61,941 nt of DNA from an uncultured Methanobrevibacter sp. (GCA_902774685.1 CACYJH010000017.1:1-61941), one strand, 5' to 3'; shown: positions 17,814 to 26,402, counted from the first letter of the stretch. The notes: generated by a model not told the origin, from the letters alone. Translations and numbers: made by a program.

Positions 17814-17977
17814 ATTTATATATGACCTATTACAGAAATAGGTATGCAATTAAAAAATTGAAATTTACAAACACAGCCACCTATTAAAAAATTCACCATA
17901 CAAAATACATCACTTTTTATAATTTTTTAATATCGAACACGCTGTTTTTAAAAAAGAGATTTCACTCTTTTTTATTC
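17814..17977 (+). ncRNA. Candidate small RNA or long leader
   Basis: In the 480-nt gap 17567-18047 a TATA-like TTTATATA (~17815) is followed by CCTATT-acaga-AATAGG (17826-17842). A hairpin AAAAAAGAG ... CTCTTTTTT with a T-tail then lies at ~17950-17975. Promoter-like start and terminator-like end about 130 nt apart, with no open frame, suggest a small RNA. Alternatively it is the leader of the unknown-gene cluster starting at 18048. The rest of the gap is low-complexity AT. Confidence 0.3.
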
Positions 17978-18047
17978 ATAAATTTCAAAATGATTTTATA
18001 CAAATTCTAAATGAAATAAATTGAATATAAATAAAGGAGATGATATC

Positions 18048-18338
18048 ATGGTAGAGTACATTAACTTAGAAATACCAAATAATGAAATCATATACGACGG
18101 CAAAGTTAAAATGACCTACGGAGGTCAAGGAATCATTCGATTCAATGATAAGATGCTCGGAAAACGTGTATATGTGATATTTCCAATGCTTCGTGAAAAT
18201 ACAAAGGATGGAGTTATCGTAGCAGTTGATGAGATATTAAACAAGGGAATTCATCCTGAAAACGATCATTCATGCGGAATACCTTTAGGCAGAAAATATG
18301 TTGGCCGCAAATGCATCACCATCTTGCAGGAAGGATAA
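18048..18338 (+). CDS. Small protein of unknown function, first gene of cluster
   Basis: 96 residues starting MVEYINLEIP after AAAGGAGATGATATC; an earlier in-frame ATG at 18021 has no such site. The central stretch GGQGIIRFNDKMLGKRVYVIF resembles, in two halves, the short beta-hairpin of AbrB-like or DUF2080 proteins (G-x-G-x-I-x-hydrophobic ... GK-x-V). I regard that as a hint only. No signal peptide. It begins a run of six plus-strand genes with similar ribosome binding sites reaching 21579. Confidence 0.65.
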   Translation: MVEYINLEIPNNEIIYDGKVKMTYGGQGIIRFNDKMLGKRVYVIFPMLRENTKDGVIVAVDEILNKGIHPENDHSCGIPLGRKYVGRKCITILQEG

Positions 18339-18400
18339 TACTTCAATAAATCAATGAAAAGAAATTATAAATAGATATTTTAAAAAGTGGGGTGATATCT

Positions 18401-18856
18401 ATGAAAATGGAAAAGACATATGATACAAAAAATAAGGAGATTCTGATTTTCGATTGGGACATAGGCAGAGTCCTCAAATATCTGGAGGACAACGGAATCA
18501 CACACAAACCACATAGGGCATATAAGTACGGCACCACCCAATGGGTCTTCGTGAACCTCGATAGAAAGACATACACACGCGGCGTCGGAGGAATCCAGAC
18601 AGGTAGGCCTCTTAAGCATCATGCGATAAAATTCGACGAATTCAAATTCATCTTCGGTGTTTATGAGGAATTCGGTGAGGGCAAAGCTCTTGATGAGGCT
18701 GTAGAGCATGTCTATGCCAAGTATGAGGGGAAGGAAATATTCACCTTCCATAGTGAAAGGTTCGATTTGGAGAAGCCAGATGGTTGGATTGAACCCCCAA
18801 AAAGAGAGAAAAAATATATAAATATGCATAAGGATGTGATAAAGGATGATGATTGA
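18401..18856 (+). CDS. Unknown protein in the ADP-ribosylglycohydrolase cluster
   Basis: 151 residues from the ATG at 18401, preceded by GTGGGGTGATATCT. Soluble, mixed alpha/beta, with a basic C-terminus. Notable stretches are EILIFDWDIGRVLKYL, GVGGIQTGRPLKHHAIKF and KFIFGVYEEFGEG. I recognise no family. Its last codons overlap the next gene by 8-11 nt, so the two are coupled. Confidence 0.65.
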   Translation: MKMEKTYDTKNKEILIFDWDIGRVLKYLEDNGITHKPHRAYKYGTTQWVFVNLDRKTYTRGVGGIQTGRPLKHHAIKFDEFKFIFGVYEEFGEGKALDEAVEHVYAKYEGKEIFTFHSERFDLEKPDGWIEPPKREKKYINMHKDVIKDDD

Positions 18857-19094
18857 TCCAAAAATTTACTCAGAAAGCATCAGGAATGAGAGCTTGACAG
18901 AGCTTAAAAAAGAGAGAAATAGATTAATTGAGGAGATTATGGAATATGATAATGCAATGTATGACGACAATATTGTCATGATTAGCAATCCTGATCCTGA
19001 AACCATCTACCTGAACAATCATTTATACTTAGCGGAAGTGTGCAGGCTGATTGGTGAAAGGCTTTCCCAGGGCGACTTGAATGAGGAATTCTAA
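18846..19094 (+). CDS. Small helical protein
   Basis: 82 residues, starting at tandem ATGs (18846, 18849) inside the end of the previous gene, with AAAGG just upstream. Mostly helix (SLTELKKERNRLIEEIMEY) and acidic. The helical start resembles that of the next protein. Function unknown; it may be a partner subunit in this cluster. Confidence 0.6.
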   Translation: MMIDPKIYSESIRNESLTELKKERNRLIEEIMEYDNAMYDDNIVMISNPDPETIYLNNHLYLAEVCRLIGERLSQGDLNEEF

Positions 19095-19170
19095 TTTTAT
19101 TTGCTTCTTTAAAATCCAATTGAGATTTCAACGAATCTGAGGCAATGAAAAAGCAAAGGAAGGTGATATC

Positions 19171-19560
19171 ATGCACGATTTGACAAAGATTAGGAAAAGC
19201 TTTGATGAACTTGTATTAAGCAGATTGAGCGATGAGGTTCTAAAGAGAAACTGCATTGATGAGAATGAGGAACTGATAACTGAAGAACTGTTAAACAGAA
19301 GGGAAATAATTGAAGTTCCATTCGGCTCCATCATTTACTTTTTGGCAATTGAAGATGAAAAGCCTGTATTGTATGTTGAAATAGCTTCGAGAATGGGGTC
19401 TGATGACCTTTATATCATTAAGGACGAATCATATGAATGCTATGATATTTATGACGGATATCCTCCAGAAATAAAGGATAAGTACTTAGGCCATTTGAAG
19501 AGCATTAAAAAGAGCAAATCAAGATTTGATAAATTTAAAAAAGGTAAAGGAGGAATATAA
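19171..19560 (+). CDS. Unknown protein directly upstream of the glycohydrolase
   Basis: 129 residues after AAGGTGATATC. An N-terminal helical half contains LRS-like repeats (LVLSRLSDEVLKRN, ITEELLNRREI). A beta-rich middle follows (EVPFGSIIYFLAI, PVLYVEIAS) and then a Lys-rich tail. Its stop codon abuts the ATG of the ADP-ribosylglycohydrolase, and its last codons supply that gene's GGAGG site. It is therefore a strong candidate to be functionally tied to it. No family recognised. Confidence 0.65.
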   Translation: MHDLTKIRKSFDELVLSRLSDEVLKRNCIDENEELITEELLNRREIIEVPFGSIIYFLAIEDEKPVLYVEIASRMGSDDLYIIKDESYECYDIYDGYPPEIKDKYLGHLKSIKKSKSRFDKFKKGKGGI

Positions 19561-20583
19561 ATGGATTGTATTAAAAGCGGAATATTCGGACAAATTGTAG
19601 GAGATGCACTTGGACTTCCTGTTCAGTTCATTCCAAGGGATGAACGTGATTTGGATCCTGTAACAGATATGAGAGGGCAGGGGGCATTCAACAAACCGGC
19701 AGGAAGCTGGTCAGATGACTCAAGCCTTATCCTTGCAACTATGGACGGATTAAGCAAAAGCCTACAAAGAGCAAATCATGAAGAAAACTTAAGATTGAAT
19801 GACATCATAGATTATGAAATAATCATGGAAAACTTTTCCGCATGGCTTAATGATGGGCAGTTCACACCATACGGATATGCCTATGACATAGGCGGTGCCA
19901 CCATGGATGGAATCGACAGATATGACAATGGCTGTGAGCCATTAAAGTCTGGAGGAATCGGTGAAAGAGACAATGGAAATGGATCACTAATGAGAATCCT
20001 TCCAATAGCTTTTTACATTTATTACTTGTCTCAAGGATACTTATTTGATGATGTGGAAAAGATGGGTGCAGCACATGATTTATCTTCACTTACCCATAGG
20101 CATAAAAGAAGCCAGATAGCTTGTGGAATCTATGTAAGAATTGCTCTCGAGTTCATTGAAAACCATGAAAAAGAGCTTAATCTCACTTTGGAGGAATTGA
20201 TTGAAAATGGAATTAAGAAATCTAAGGAATATTACCAAAACCTTAATTCTTTCAAAGAAGAATTGCATCACTTTGATAGAGTATTCTCATTGGATATTCA
20301 AAACCTTCCACGTGATGAGATAAAAAGTGGAGGATATTGCATATCTTCTCTTGAAGCAAGCATTTGGTGTTTATTAAACAATGAAAACTATAAAGACACT
20401 GTATTGGCAGCTGTCAATCTTGGATATGACACCGATACTACAGCATGCATTGTTGGAGGGCTTGCAGGAATCTACTATGGCTTTGAGGAAATTCCCTCAG
20501 ATTGGATAGAAGAACTTGCAAAATTAGATTATATTTATGACATTGTAAATGAATTTTCCAATACACTAAATACACTAAACTAA
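19561..20583 (+). CDS. ADP-ribosylglycohydrolase family protein
   Basis: 340 residues with the full family frame. GDALGLPVQF lies at the N-terminus, SWSDDSSLILA at ~residues 49-59 supplies metal ligands, GNGSLMRILP at ~140, THRH near 180, and the metal-binding YDTDTTACIVGGLAG near 290. These enzymes (DraG, ARH, and relatives acting on other ADP-ribosyl bonds) remove ADP-ribose with two Mg2+ or Mn2+ ions. No ADP-ribosyltransferase is recognisable among the small neighbours, so the substrate is open: a modified protein, nucleic acid or metabolite. Start abuts the upstream stop, with GGAGGAATATAA before it. Confidence 0.9.
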   Translation: MDCIKSGIFGQIVGDALGLPVQFIPRDERDLDPVTDMRGQGAFNKPAGSWSDDSSLILATMDGLSKSLQRANHEENLRLNDIIDYEIIMENFSAWLNDGQFTPYGYAYDIGGATMDGIDRYDNGCEPLKSGGIGERDNGNGSLMRILPIAFYIYYLSQGYLFDDVEKMGAAHDLSSLTHRHKRSQIACGIYVRIALEFIENHEKELNLTLEELIENGIKKSKEYYQNLNSFKEELHHFDRVFSLDIQNLPRDEIKSGGYCISSLEASIWCLLNNENYKDTVLAAVNLGYDTDTTACIVGGLAGIYYGFEEIPSDWIEELAKLDYIYDIVNEFSNTLNTLN

Positions 20584-20601
20584 AATATTCGGGGTGAAAA
20601 A

Positions 20602-21579
20602 ATGGATAATGGAATTGATAACACTAAATTAGAAAAAATGATGGAAAATCAGGAAAACCAAGATGAATTCATAGAAGAACTTAGGAAATCCCAACTTTTC
20701 TTGCCTGTCATATTCTCAGAGAATATGTTTGAAGGCATTGAAAATGCAAAGGAAGGAGATGTATTTCAACCTAAAGGACCTGCAGGATATGACATAAACT
20801 TCCTTACAGACAATAATGGAAACAGGGCAATTCCACTATTCACCAGCAGTGCAAAGATGGAAGAAGGTGGCCTTAAAAGTTCTGCAATGGTAATGTACGT
20901 GCCTGATCTTGCAAATATGTTTAAGAGATCTAAAAACAACTACAAGTACATCTCAATCAATCCAATGTGTGAAATTGGGGCAGATATGCCTATTGTCCCA
21001 TTTATAAAATTGTTTTCCACACCTGATGGAGAGCCAATTGATGTTGATGTCAAGAATCCTGAAAGTGTAGCATATATGGTATGTCAAGCAACATATGAAA
21101 ACACAGGACTTTTCGTTCATGACATAAATTTACCTGAAGAATTTGCTCAAAAGTATGAAATAGGTGCATTGATCAAAGAAAGAGGATTTGTTGACATGAC
21201 CAATAAAATCGGTCAAATGACAACCAGCCACAGATATGCCATCATTTCAAACCATGTGGGAAACCTCTCCCAATTTGAGCATGGGACAAACTGGGGTTTG
21301 CATACTGCAGCTTCAGGTTCAAAATTCAAGGTTTTGGATGTTTTTACATTTAAGGAAAAGACCCAAATTCTTCTATTGCATCTAATAGATAATCTTGAAG
21401 ACTTCTTTGTTGACAATGATACAATCGATGAGGAATGCGTTGCTTGGGCACGTAATATCTTTGTAGAATCCTTTGAAAAAGAGGTCATTGAAGAAGTGAA
21501 TTCTGAAGAATGGCTAGAAAGATGCAGTTTCCCTATAGGCATGGACAATGAAGGAAACCTATGGAATCTTGATGATTAA
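20602..21579 (+). CDS. SseB-domain protein with extra C-terminal domain
   Basis: 325 residues. The N-terminal ~140 match the SseB N-terminal fold: LRKSQLFLPVIF, a strand pair around GNRAIPLFTSSAKM, VMYVPDLANMF and YISINPMCE. The C-terminal ~180 residues form another alpha/beta domain (THSHRYAII-like strand, then LHLIDNLEDFF) that I cannot assign. It starts 18 nt after the glycohydrolase gene with GGGGTGAAAA, so it is likely in the same operon. Three relatives occur at 24482, 41287 and 41742. The domain is widespread but without a defined biochemical role. Confidence 0.75.
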   Translation: MDNGIDNTKLEKMMENQENQDEFIEELRKSQLFLPVIFSENMFEGIENAKEGDVFQPKGPAGYDINFLTDNNGNRAIPLFTSSAKMEEGGLKSSAMVMYVPDLANMFKRSKNNYKYISINPMCEIGADMPIVPFIKLFSTPDGEPIDVDVKNPESVAYMVCQATYENTGLFVHDINLPEEFAQKYEIGALIKERGFVDMTNKIGQMTTSHRYAIISNHVGNLSQFEHGTNWGLHTAASGSKFKVLDVFTFKEKTQILLLHLIDNLEDFFVDNDTIDEECVAWARNIFVESFEKEVIEEVNSEEWLERCSFPIGMDNEGNLWNLDD

Positions 21580-21658
21580 AAAAAATAGAAAATTTTCACT
21601 ATGTTTTGAGAGATATTTTTCTCTCTAATAACATAGTTGAAAGTAAATAAAAAAAAGC

Positions 21659-22168
21659 TTATTTTTGATATTTTGAATTTTTCAATACTCTTGGATCTTT
21701 ACCCTCATCAACACATTGAGGACAGTGTTGATTGGAGTCTAATTTTACCCAACCATGAGTAGTACATTTACCATACCAATCACCACCAGTAGATGTACCG
21801 CTATATGGGTCTTTACCACTTATGAAAGTGTATGTTCCAGCTCCTCCAAGGTATTCATTATCATCTCTAAATAATCCGCCATCAATAACGTAATAATCAC
21901 CATAATTTGGATTTTTCTCACCATCTTGGCCACTACTAGTATCAGCACCTATTTTAGGATTATCTATAGAACCTAATCTTGCAGATGAAGACTCGGAAAC
22001 TTCATCACTCCCAGTTACTTCGGTAGTGCTCACTGAATCCTCAGTTGTAGTATCTGTTGCAGTTGTGGAATCATCAGAACCATTGTTCATAAAAACAAAA
22101 ACTCCGGCAACAATAGCTAAACATATGATTGCAGTAGCACAAATAATTATTAAATTTTTACTATCCAT
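21659..22168 (-). CDS. Single-pass membrane protein with CTTHG/CPQC tail
   Basis: 169 residues. One transmembrane helix (IIICATAIICLAIVAGVFVF, residues ~6-25) is followed by a Ser/Thr/Asp linker. The C-terminal tail reads DWYGKCTTHGWVKLDSNQ then HCPQCVDEGKDPRVLKNS. The tail, presumably outside the cell, has a C-x3-H ... C-x2-C zinc-type ligand set found in two more proteins of this window. The membrane segment is nearly identical to that of the neighbour at 22197-22847, so the two arose by duplication. Probably cotranscribed with it. Confidence 0.75.
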   Translation of the reverse strand: MDSKNLIIICATAIICLAIVAGVFVFMNNGSDDSTTATDTTTEDSVSTTEVTGSDEVSESSSARLGSIDNPKIGADTSSGQDGEKNPNYGDYYVIDGGLFRDDNEYLGGAGTYTFISGKDPYSGTSTGGDWYGKCTTHGWVKLDSNQHCPQCVDEGKDPRVLKNSKYQK

Positions 22169-22196
22169 AATATCACTTAATGCATAAAAATTTTAA

Positions 22197-22847
22197 TTAA
22201 ATATACTCAGTAGATCCTTTAACTGTTCTGCTGTCTAAACCTTCTGCTTCACAATAAGGACATCTATTGTCAGAACCTACAGCCACTCTACCATGAGTTG
22301 TACAGTATCTTGTTTTAGTGGAACCATCACCAGCACCATAATCCTGAGCTTCCACATTTTCAGTATTTGAAGTGTCTGCTGTTCTTTCAGTCAAATCTGC
22401 AAGCTTTTTGAATTTGCTGATTTCACTTCCAGTTAAAAGACCATCACTATTTTTATCCGCTTCATCAAATGTGTTCTGAATAACCGTACTTGAGACACCG
22501 CTTAGATAATTGGTAGCTTCAGCATAAGTCATTGAATCTTCACTATTTTTAGCAGTAGAAGAAGAATCTTCACTTACTGAATCAGTAGAATCATTTGACA
22601 TACTTTGAACAGTATTGACAGTTGCACCATCTTCACTGTTACCACTATTCAAGAAAACAAAAGCTCCTGCTATAATTATAACACAAATTATTGCAGTAGC
22701 ACATATAATTAAAGTATTCTTATTATCTTTTGGTTGGGAAACATTTTGAGCAGGTGCAGGGCGGACATTATTATTTAAACTTGCACCACAATGCTTACAG
22801 AATTTAGCACTATCATTATTTTCCTCACCACAACTTGGACATTTCAT
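22197..22847 (-). CDS. Zinc ribbon, membrane helix, EF-hand-like and CTTHG/CPYC tail
   Basis: 216 residues with metal sites on both sides of the membrane. A cytoplasmic zinc ribbon (CPSC ... CKHC, residues 3-20) is followed by a linker and a transmembrane helix (LIICATAIICVIIIAGAFVF). A Ser/Asp stretch leads to an EF-hand-like loop, DKNSDGLLTGSE, flanked by helices. The tail is RYCTTHGRVAVGSDNR then CPYCEAEGLDSR. The combination suggests a membrane-spanning metal- or Ca2+-responsive protein, though nothing shows what it senses. GGTGATGTGAT precedes the ATG. Located between two other zinc/membrane genes on the same strand. Confidence 0.75.
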   Translation of the reverse strand: MKCPSCGEENNDSAKFCKHCGASLNNNVRPAPAQNVSQPKDNKNTLIICATAIICVIIIAGAFVFLNSGNSEDGATVNTVQSMSNDSTDSVSEDSSSTAKNSEDSMTYAEATNYLSGVSSTVIQNTFDEADKNSDGLLTGSEISKFKKLADLTERTADTSNTENVEAQDYGAGDGSTKTRYCTTHGRVAVGSDNRCPYCEAEGLDSRTVKGSTEYI

Positions 22848-22876
22848 TAAATCACATCACCATTTATTAAAAATTA

Positions 22877-23533
22877 TTATTTTTTAGAAATTGCTTCAGC
22901 AATAGCTTCTGCATGTTCCTGCAATTTTTCCTTTTCAGCAAGTTCCAACTGTTGGAAAATATCTCCATACAAAGTTTGTCCATCGCGTATAAACCTAAAT
23001 TTATACAAAGTTGAAGCAGTTACAACATGTACAGTTCCATAGCCTAACAATTTACCTATTATTCCATTACTAAATGCAACTGAATTAATCATATTTAAAG
23101 GACTTTGCATCTGAGTAGTTGAAATCAAACCTACTTTTCCAAATACCCTTTTATTAGTCAAGATCAAATCATTATTCTTATAAGCTACAAATCTTATTAC
23201 TAACCATACCAAACTTAAAAGGAATATTAAAAACATAAAAGGTATAGGTATCATTAAAAAAAGCAAAAACCAGATTAATGAAAAGATAATAGGTGCTATG
23301 AAAATACCTTTATGGATTTGAGAACGCTTTATGATCTTTTCATCTTTCATCATGCTTATCTTATAAACATCCAATAGATTTTGAAAAGATTCATTTACAT
23401 TTTCTGAAAACTTATTAATAGTCTCTTTTGCATATGAAGATTTTGAATTTCCATCAATCTTAGTTCCGCATTCCATACAGAAAACAGAATCGTCTTCTAA
23501 TTTTTCACCACAATTAGGACAATATTTCACCAT
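22877..23533 (-). CDS. Zinc-ribbon protein with two membrane helices and bacterial-PH-type domain
   Basis: 218 residues. An N-terminal zinc ribbon (CPNC ... CMEC), a linker, then a hydrophobic hairpin of two helices (residues ~85-130), and a bPH_2 domain beginning NNDLILTNKRVFGK. The typical bPH_2 features LTNKRV and YGTVHVVTAST are present. Such proteins are membrane-associated and of unknown role. It is first in a three-gene minus-strand run with the two zinc/membrane proteins at 22197 and 21659. Confidence 0.78.
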   Translation of the reverse strand: MVKYCPNCGEKLEDDSVFCMECGTKIDGNSKSSYAKETINKFSENVNESFQNLLDVYKISMMKDEKIIKRSQIHKGIFIAPIIFSLIWFLLFLMIPIPFMFLIFLLSLVWLVIRFVAYKNNDLILTNKRVFGKVGLISTTQMQSPLNMINSVAFSNGIIGKLLGYGTVHVVTASTLYKFRFIRDGQTLYGDIFQQLELAEKEKLQEHAEAIAEAISKK

Positions 23534-23918
23534 TTATTAAACCTCTTACTCAATTTTTTAATAAATGCTTCTATAAAAAGCACATATTAAAAAATCTATA
23601 AGTTTTGATTAATATAAGTTATGAATTGAAAAAAAATGTCATTGAAATTTAAAAAATTTTAATTATATGAAATGATAGTAACTTAATCTACATGTGCCTA
23701 GTGACAAACATATTTTTTATATATTGCTATTAAATTATTACATTTACACTAAATATTTTTAATACTTTTTATCATAACCTATCAAAATATTAATCATAAT
23801 TTTAATATTTCGATACCTTTATATGTTACGAAAACATAAATAATAGTGTAGAAGCAAATGAAAGAAAAACACCATACATCAATAGTTCATTTGCTCAAAT
23901 ATGTAAAGGGGGAAGCAT
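23534..23918 (+). promoter_or_regulatory. Promoter region and 5' UTR hairpin of the histone-like gene
   Basis: In this 385-nt gap CCTTTATATG (~23816-23825) is a plausible TATA box, placing the start near 23848. The leader then contains a perfect 10-bp inverted repeat, AGCAAATGAA (23853-23862) and TTCATTTGCT (23886-23895), followed by AAAGGGGGAAGCAT and the ATG at 23919. The hairpin could control translation. The rest is AT-rich without genes. Confidence 0.45.
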
Positions 23919-24356
23919 ATGTTAAATGATAAATCAAATCAGGAAAATGACGAATTTGAAATAGAAATTTTGCCTTTCGCTAAAGCCGAACTTGTACGTT
24001 TGATGAAGATGAATCTTGACAGCGACAAGATGATTCGTGAAAGGGTGAAAGTTGAAATGAATAAGTTCCTTTATGAGGTTCTTAAGGAAGTCTGCTATGA
24101 ACTGAACAAATACCCATACACAACCATTGAATATGAAATGTTTGAAGAAGCAGTTTATCCTTACACCAACATCAGAAAGGTCAATGAGGAAAAAAGGAGA
24201 ATAATAGCACATCTTGATGCAATCAAAGCAGACTGTGACGTATTGTCCGCCTATGTCAAAAAGACTCTTAAAATTAAGGATGATGAGGAAGATGATTTCA
24301 TTCCTTTGGCTGGGAGAGTTAAGGCACTTAGAATAATAAGAAATGATGAATTCTGA
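23919..24356 (+). CDS. Divergent histone-fold protein with coiled-coil tail
   Basis: 145 residues. Residues ~18-85 fit the archaeal histone fold. [15 protein letters not shown] corresponds to helix 1 (LPxAxIxRIMK), [20 protein letters not shown] to the long central helix, and [15 protein letters not shown] to the loop and helix 3 (KTI...DIxxA). Residues ~86-120 continue as a heptad-like helix ([20 protein letters not shown]). The last 25 residues are acidic then basic. Usual archaeal histones are ~67 residues, so this is a tailed variant. Histone variants with coiled-coil tails have been described in archaea (from memory). DNA binding is likely but not shown. Confidence 0.6.
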   Translation: MLNDKSNQENDEFEIEILPFAKAELVRLMKMNLDSDKMIRERVKVEMNKFLYEVLKEVCYELNKYPYTTIEYEMFEEAVYPYTNIRKVNEEKRRIIAHLDAIKADCDVLSAYVKKTLKIKDDEEDDFIPLAGRVKALRIIRNDEF

Positions 24357-24481
24357 TAATTAATTACTCTTCAATCTATTTTTTACTTTTTATTTTTTTA
24401 TTTTTTTGAATCTATTTTTAAATAATTATAAAAACAATTTAACAAACTATTTTTATTAAAAAAACATATTAATAATTAGAT

Positions 24482-25369
24482 ATGGAAGTGGATGCAATGA
24501 ATGAAATCATAGACAATTACAATGTTAACGAAGAAAGAGAAATAGACAACAGCGAACTTGAAGACATAATGTTAATACCACCTTCCGATATGACCATTGC
24601 AGATCAGGAAGAGTTCTTCAGATTACTCAAGGAAGCTATCCTTTTCATACCAGTTCAAATGGAAAAGGAAGAGGTCTTTGATATTGAAAACCAAAGGGTT
24701 GTAGATGTAATCAAACCTATACCTCCACTTGGATTCAATTTAGTCTCACTTAACTTGAATGACGGTTCAAGGGCAGTTGTTGCATTCACTCGCAAAGAGA
24801 TCATGAAAGAAATAAAGCTCAAGAAAGACCATGTTCTTATGAATACAAGAGACCTTGCAAAAATAATATTGGGCTATGGGGATACATTCTCATCAATCAT
24901 CATCAATCCACAAACAGAACATTCCATTATGTTAAGCGTTCCTGCATTCGTCAACCTATTTAGGGAAAAGGTGAAAAGCCCATTCATAATTTCACTTGAG
25001 CAGACCTTTGAAACATTAAAACGTGAATCTGTAGAGCTTGACAACCATTACATGTTCTTCATAAGATCAGAATATGAATTCATGGAAAACGAGTCAAAGG
25101 ATGGAATCTTTACTGCAAAGATGCCACTTAGAGCAAGCACAGACCCTAATTTCCAAGCAAATCTTCCTATCTTGCATAAGCTAATGATGATGCAAGGCCA
25201 AAAGATATTATATACAGGCAAACCTAATGAGGAACAGACTGATTTCAATGTTTTGATTGCACCTGGAACAGAGTTTGAAAAGTTCTATGATGAAAACGAA
25301 GACATTTCCGTATGGAGATGCATAAAACAGCCATTCTATGATTCAATTGATGAAGAAGATGATGAATAA
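24482..25369 (+). CDS. SseB-domain protein
   Basis: 295 residues. An acidic N-terminal segment precedes the SseB-like domain: LLKEAILFIPVQM, then GSRAVVAFTRKEIM, MNTRDLAKIIL and IIINPQTEHSI. A C-terminal domain follows (FKMPLRASTDP-like region to VWRCIKQPFYD), different from that of the relative at 20602. Two starts are possible, ATG 24482 or ATG 24497, and neither has a textbook ribosome binding site; GGAAGTGGATG would serve the second. Function unknown. Confidence 0.72.
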   Translation: MEVDAMNEIIDNYNVNEEREIDNSELEDIMLIPPSDMTIADQEEFFRLLKEAILFIPVQMEKEEVFDIENQRVVDVIKPIPPLGFNLVSLNLNDGSRAVVAFTRKEIMKEIKLKKDHVLMNTRDLAKIILGYGDTFSSIIINPQTEHSIMLSVPAFVNLFREKVKSPFIISLEQTFETLKRESVELDNHYMFFIRSEYEFMENESKDGIFTAKMPLRASTDPNFQANLPILHKLMMMQGQKILYTGKPNEEQTDFNVLIAPGTEFEKFYDENEDISVWRCIKQPFYDSIDEEDDE

Positions 25370-25506
25370 TCATTAAATAAAAAAAAACTTTTTTTAAAAA
25401 TTTAGAAAAAATAGTTATATAAAAAATTGCTATGAAAAAAAGATTAGAATTACTAATTGTCTTGAAAAAAATTAATTTGAGAAAATTGAAGATTTGTTAG
25501 ATTAGA

Positions 25507-26325
25507 TTAATCTAAACTAAACACATCTTCATCACACATTGGACCTTGACCTAAAGTACTATTAGGACATTCAATATAATCTGGATTCATATTACTTATA
25601 TACTGTATTGCATCTAATTTAAAGAATACCATTTGAGGGTATTCAAATTTTAAATCAGTAATATTTATATCAAAATTTTCAAAATCCAATAATGAATCAA
25701 AAATATTTATATCCCCAATCATTAACCCAGAATAATCCACATTCAAATCACTTATGTCCAAATCAGGATTTCTCAACTTAACATCTTTTATATGTAAATC
25801 CGAATTTCTTATCTCAACATCCTCAAAATTTATATTGAAAGCTTTGCAGGATTTACTATTGATAGAGTCCGCAAACCCGCATCTACCAGGTTCAGGATTA
25901 TCGTCAACAATAACAGAAACATCATAAACAGCATCCGCATCAATACCTGAACAATCAGGGACAATAGTACCATCTTCTTTGCCAAAAGGATTTTTGCCCT
26001 TATTTGAACTTTTATTCTTTGGAACAGAATTATTGTCAATAACATCAGAACCATCAGGGATAGAATTATTGTCAATAACATCAGAACCATCAGGAATACC
26101 AGTACCATCGTCACTTAAATGATGTTTAGATTCATCTCTGCCAGAACCATCAGGAAGGACATGATCACCATCAACAACATGATTGTTGACATGATCAATA
26201 CTGTCGCCCAAAACAGCACCAGCATTTATTCCATCATCGTTACCCTCAACATTAGCTGCAGATATGCAACCAATGCATGTCATTAAAATCAGCAGACTAA
26301 CTGCTGTTAAGAAAATTTTTCTCAT
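25507..26325 (-). CDS. Secreted repeat protein of the peptide-repeat family (PDGS type)
   Basis: 272 residues. The leader MRKIFLTAVSLLILMT...CIGCISAAN matches those of the proteins at 27909 and 29293. After it come short repeats around PDGS/PDCS: LPDGSGRD, IPDGSDVIDNN twice in tandem (36-nt DNA repeat), VPDCSG. The C-terminal half is a ladder of alternating strands (VEIRNSDLHIKDVKLRNPDL, then LDISDLNVDYSG) that could form a small beta-solenoid. CGAGGAAATT precedes the ATG. Promoter element and 5' UTR inverted repeat are shared with its two relatives. Function unknown. Confidence 0.75.
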   Translation of the reverse strand: MRKIFLTAVSLLILMTCIGCISAANVEGNDDGINAGAVLGDSIDHVNNHVVDGDHVLPDGSGRDESKHHLSDDGTGIPDGSDVIDNNSIPDGSDVIDNNSVPKNKSSNKGKNPFGKEDGTIVPDCSGIDADAVYDVSVIVDDNPEPGRCGFADSINSKSCKAFNINFEDVEIRNSDLHIKDVKLRNPDLDISDLNVDYSGLMIGDINIFDSLLDFENFDINITDLKFEYPQMVFFKLDAIQYISNMNPDYIECPNSTLGQGPMCDEDVFSLD

Positions 26326-26352
26326 AAATAATTTCCTCGTGTGTTTATAGTT

Positions 26353-26402
26353 ATAGAATCTTATTTCAAAATATTTTCAGACATTACGAAATAAGATTCT
26401 AT
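26353..26402 (-). promoter_or_regulatory. 5' UTR inverted repeat of the 26325 gene
   Basis: Perfect 15-bp arms, ATAGAATCTTATTTC (26353-26367) and GAAATAAGATTCTAT (26388-26402), with a 20-nt loop, between TATA box and start codon. Equivalent repeats of different sequence lie in the leaders of the other two peptide-repeat genes. Confidence 0.65.
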
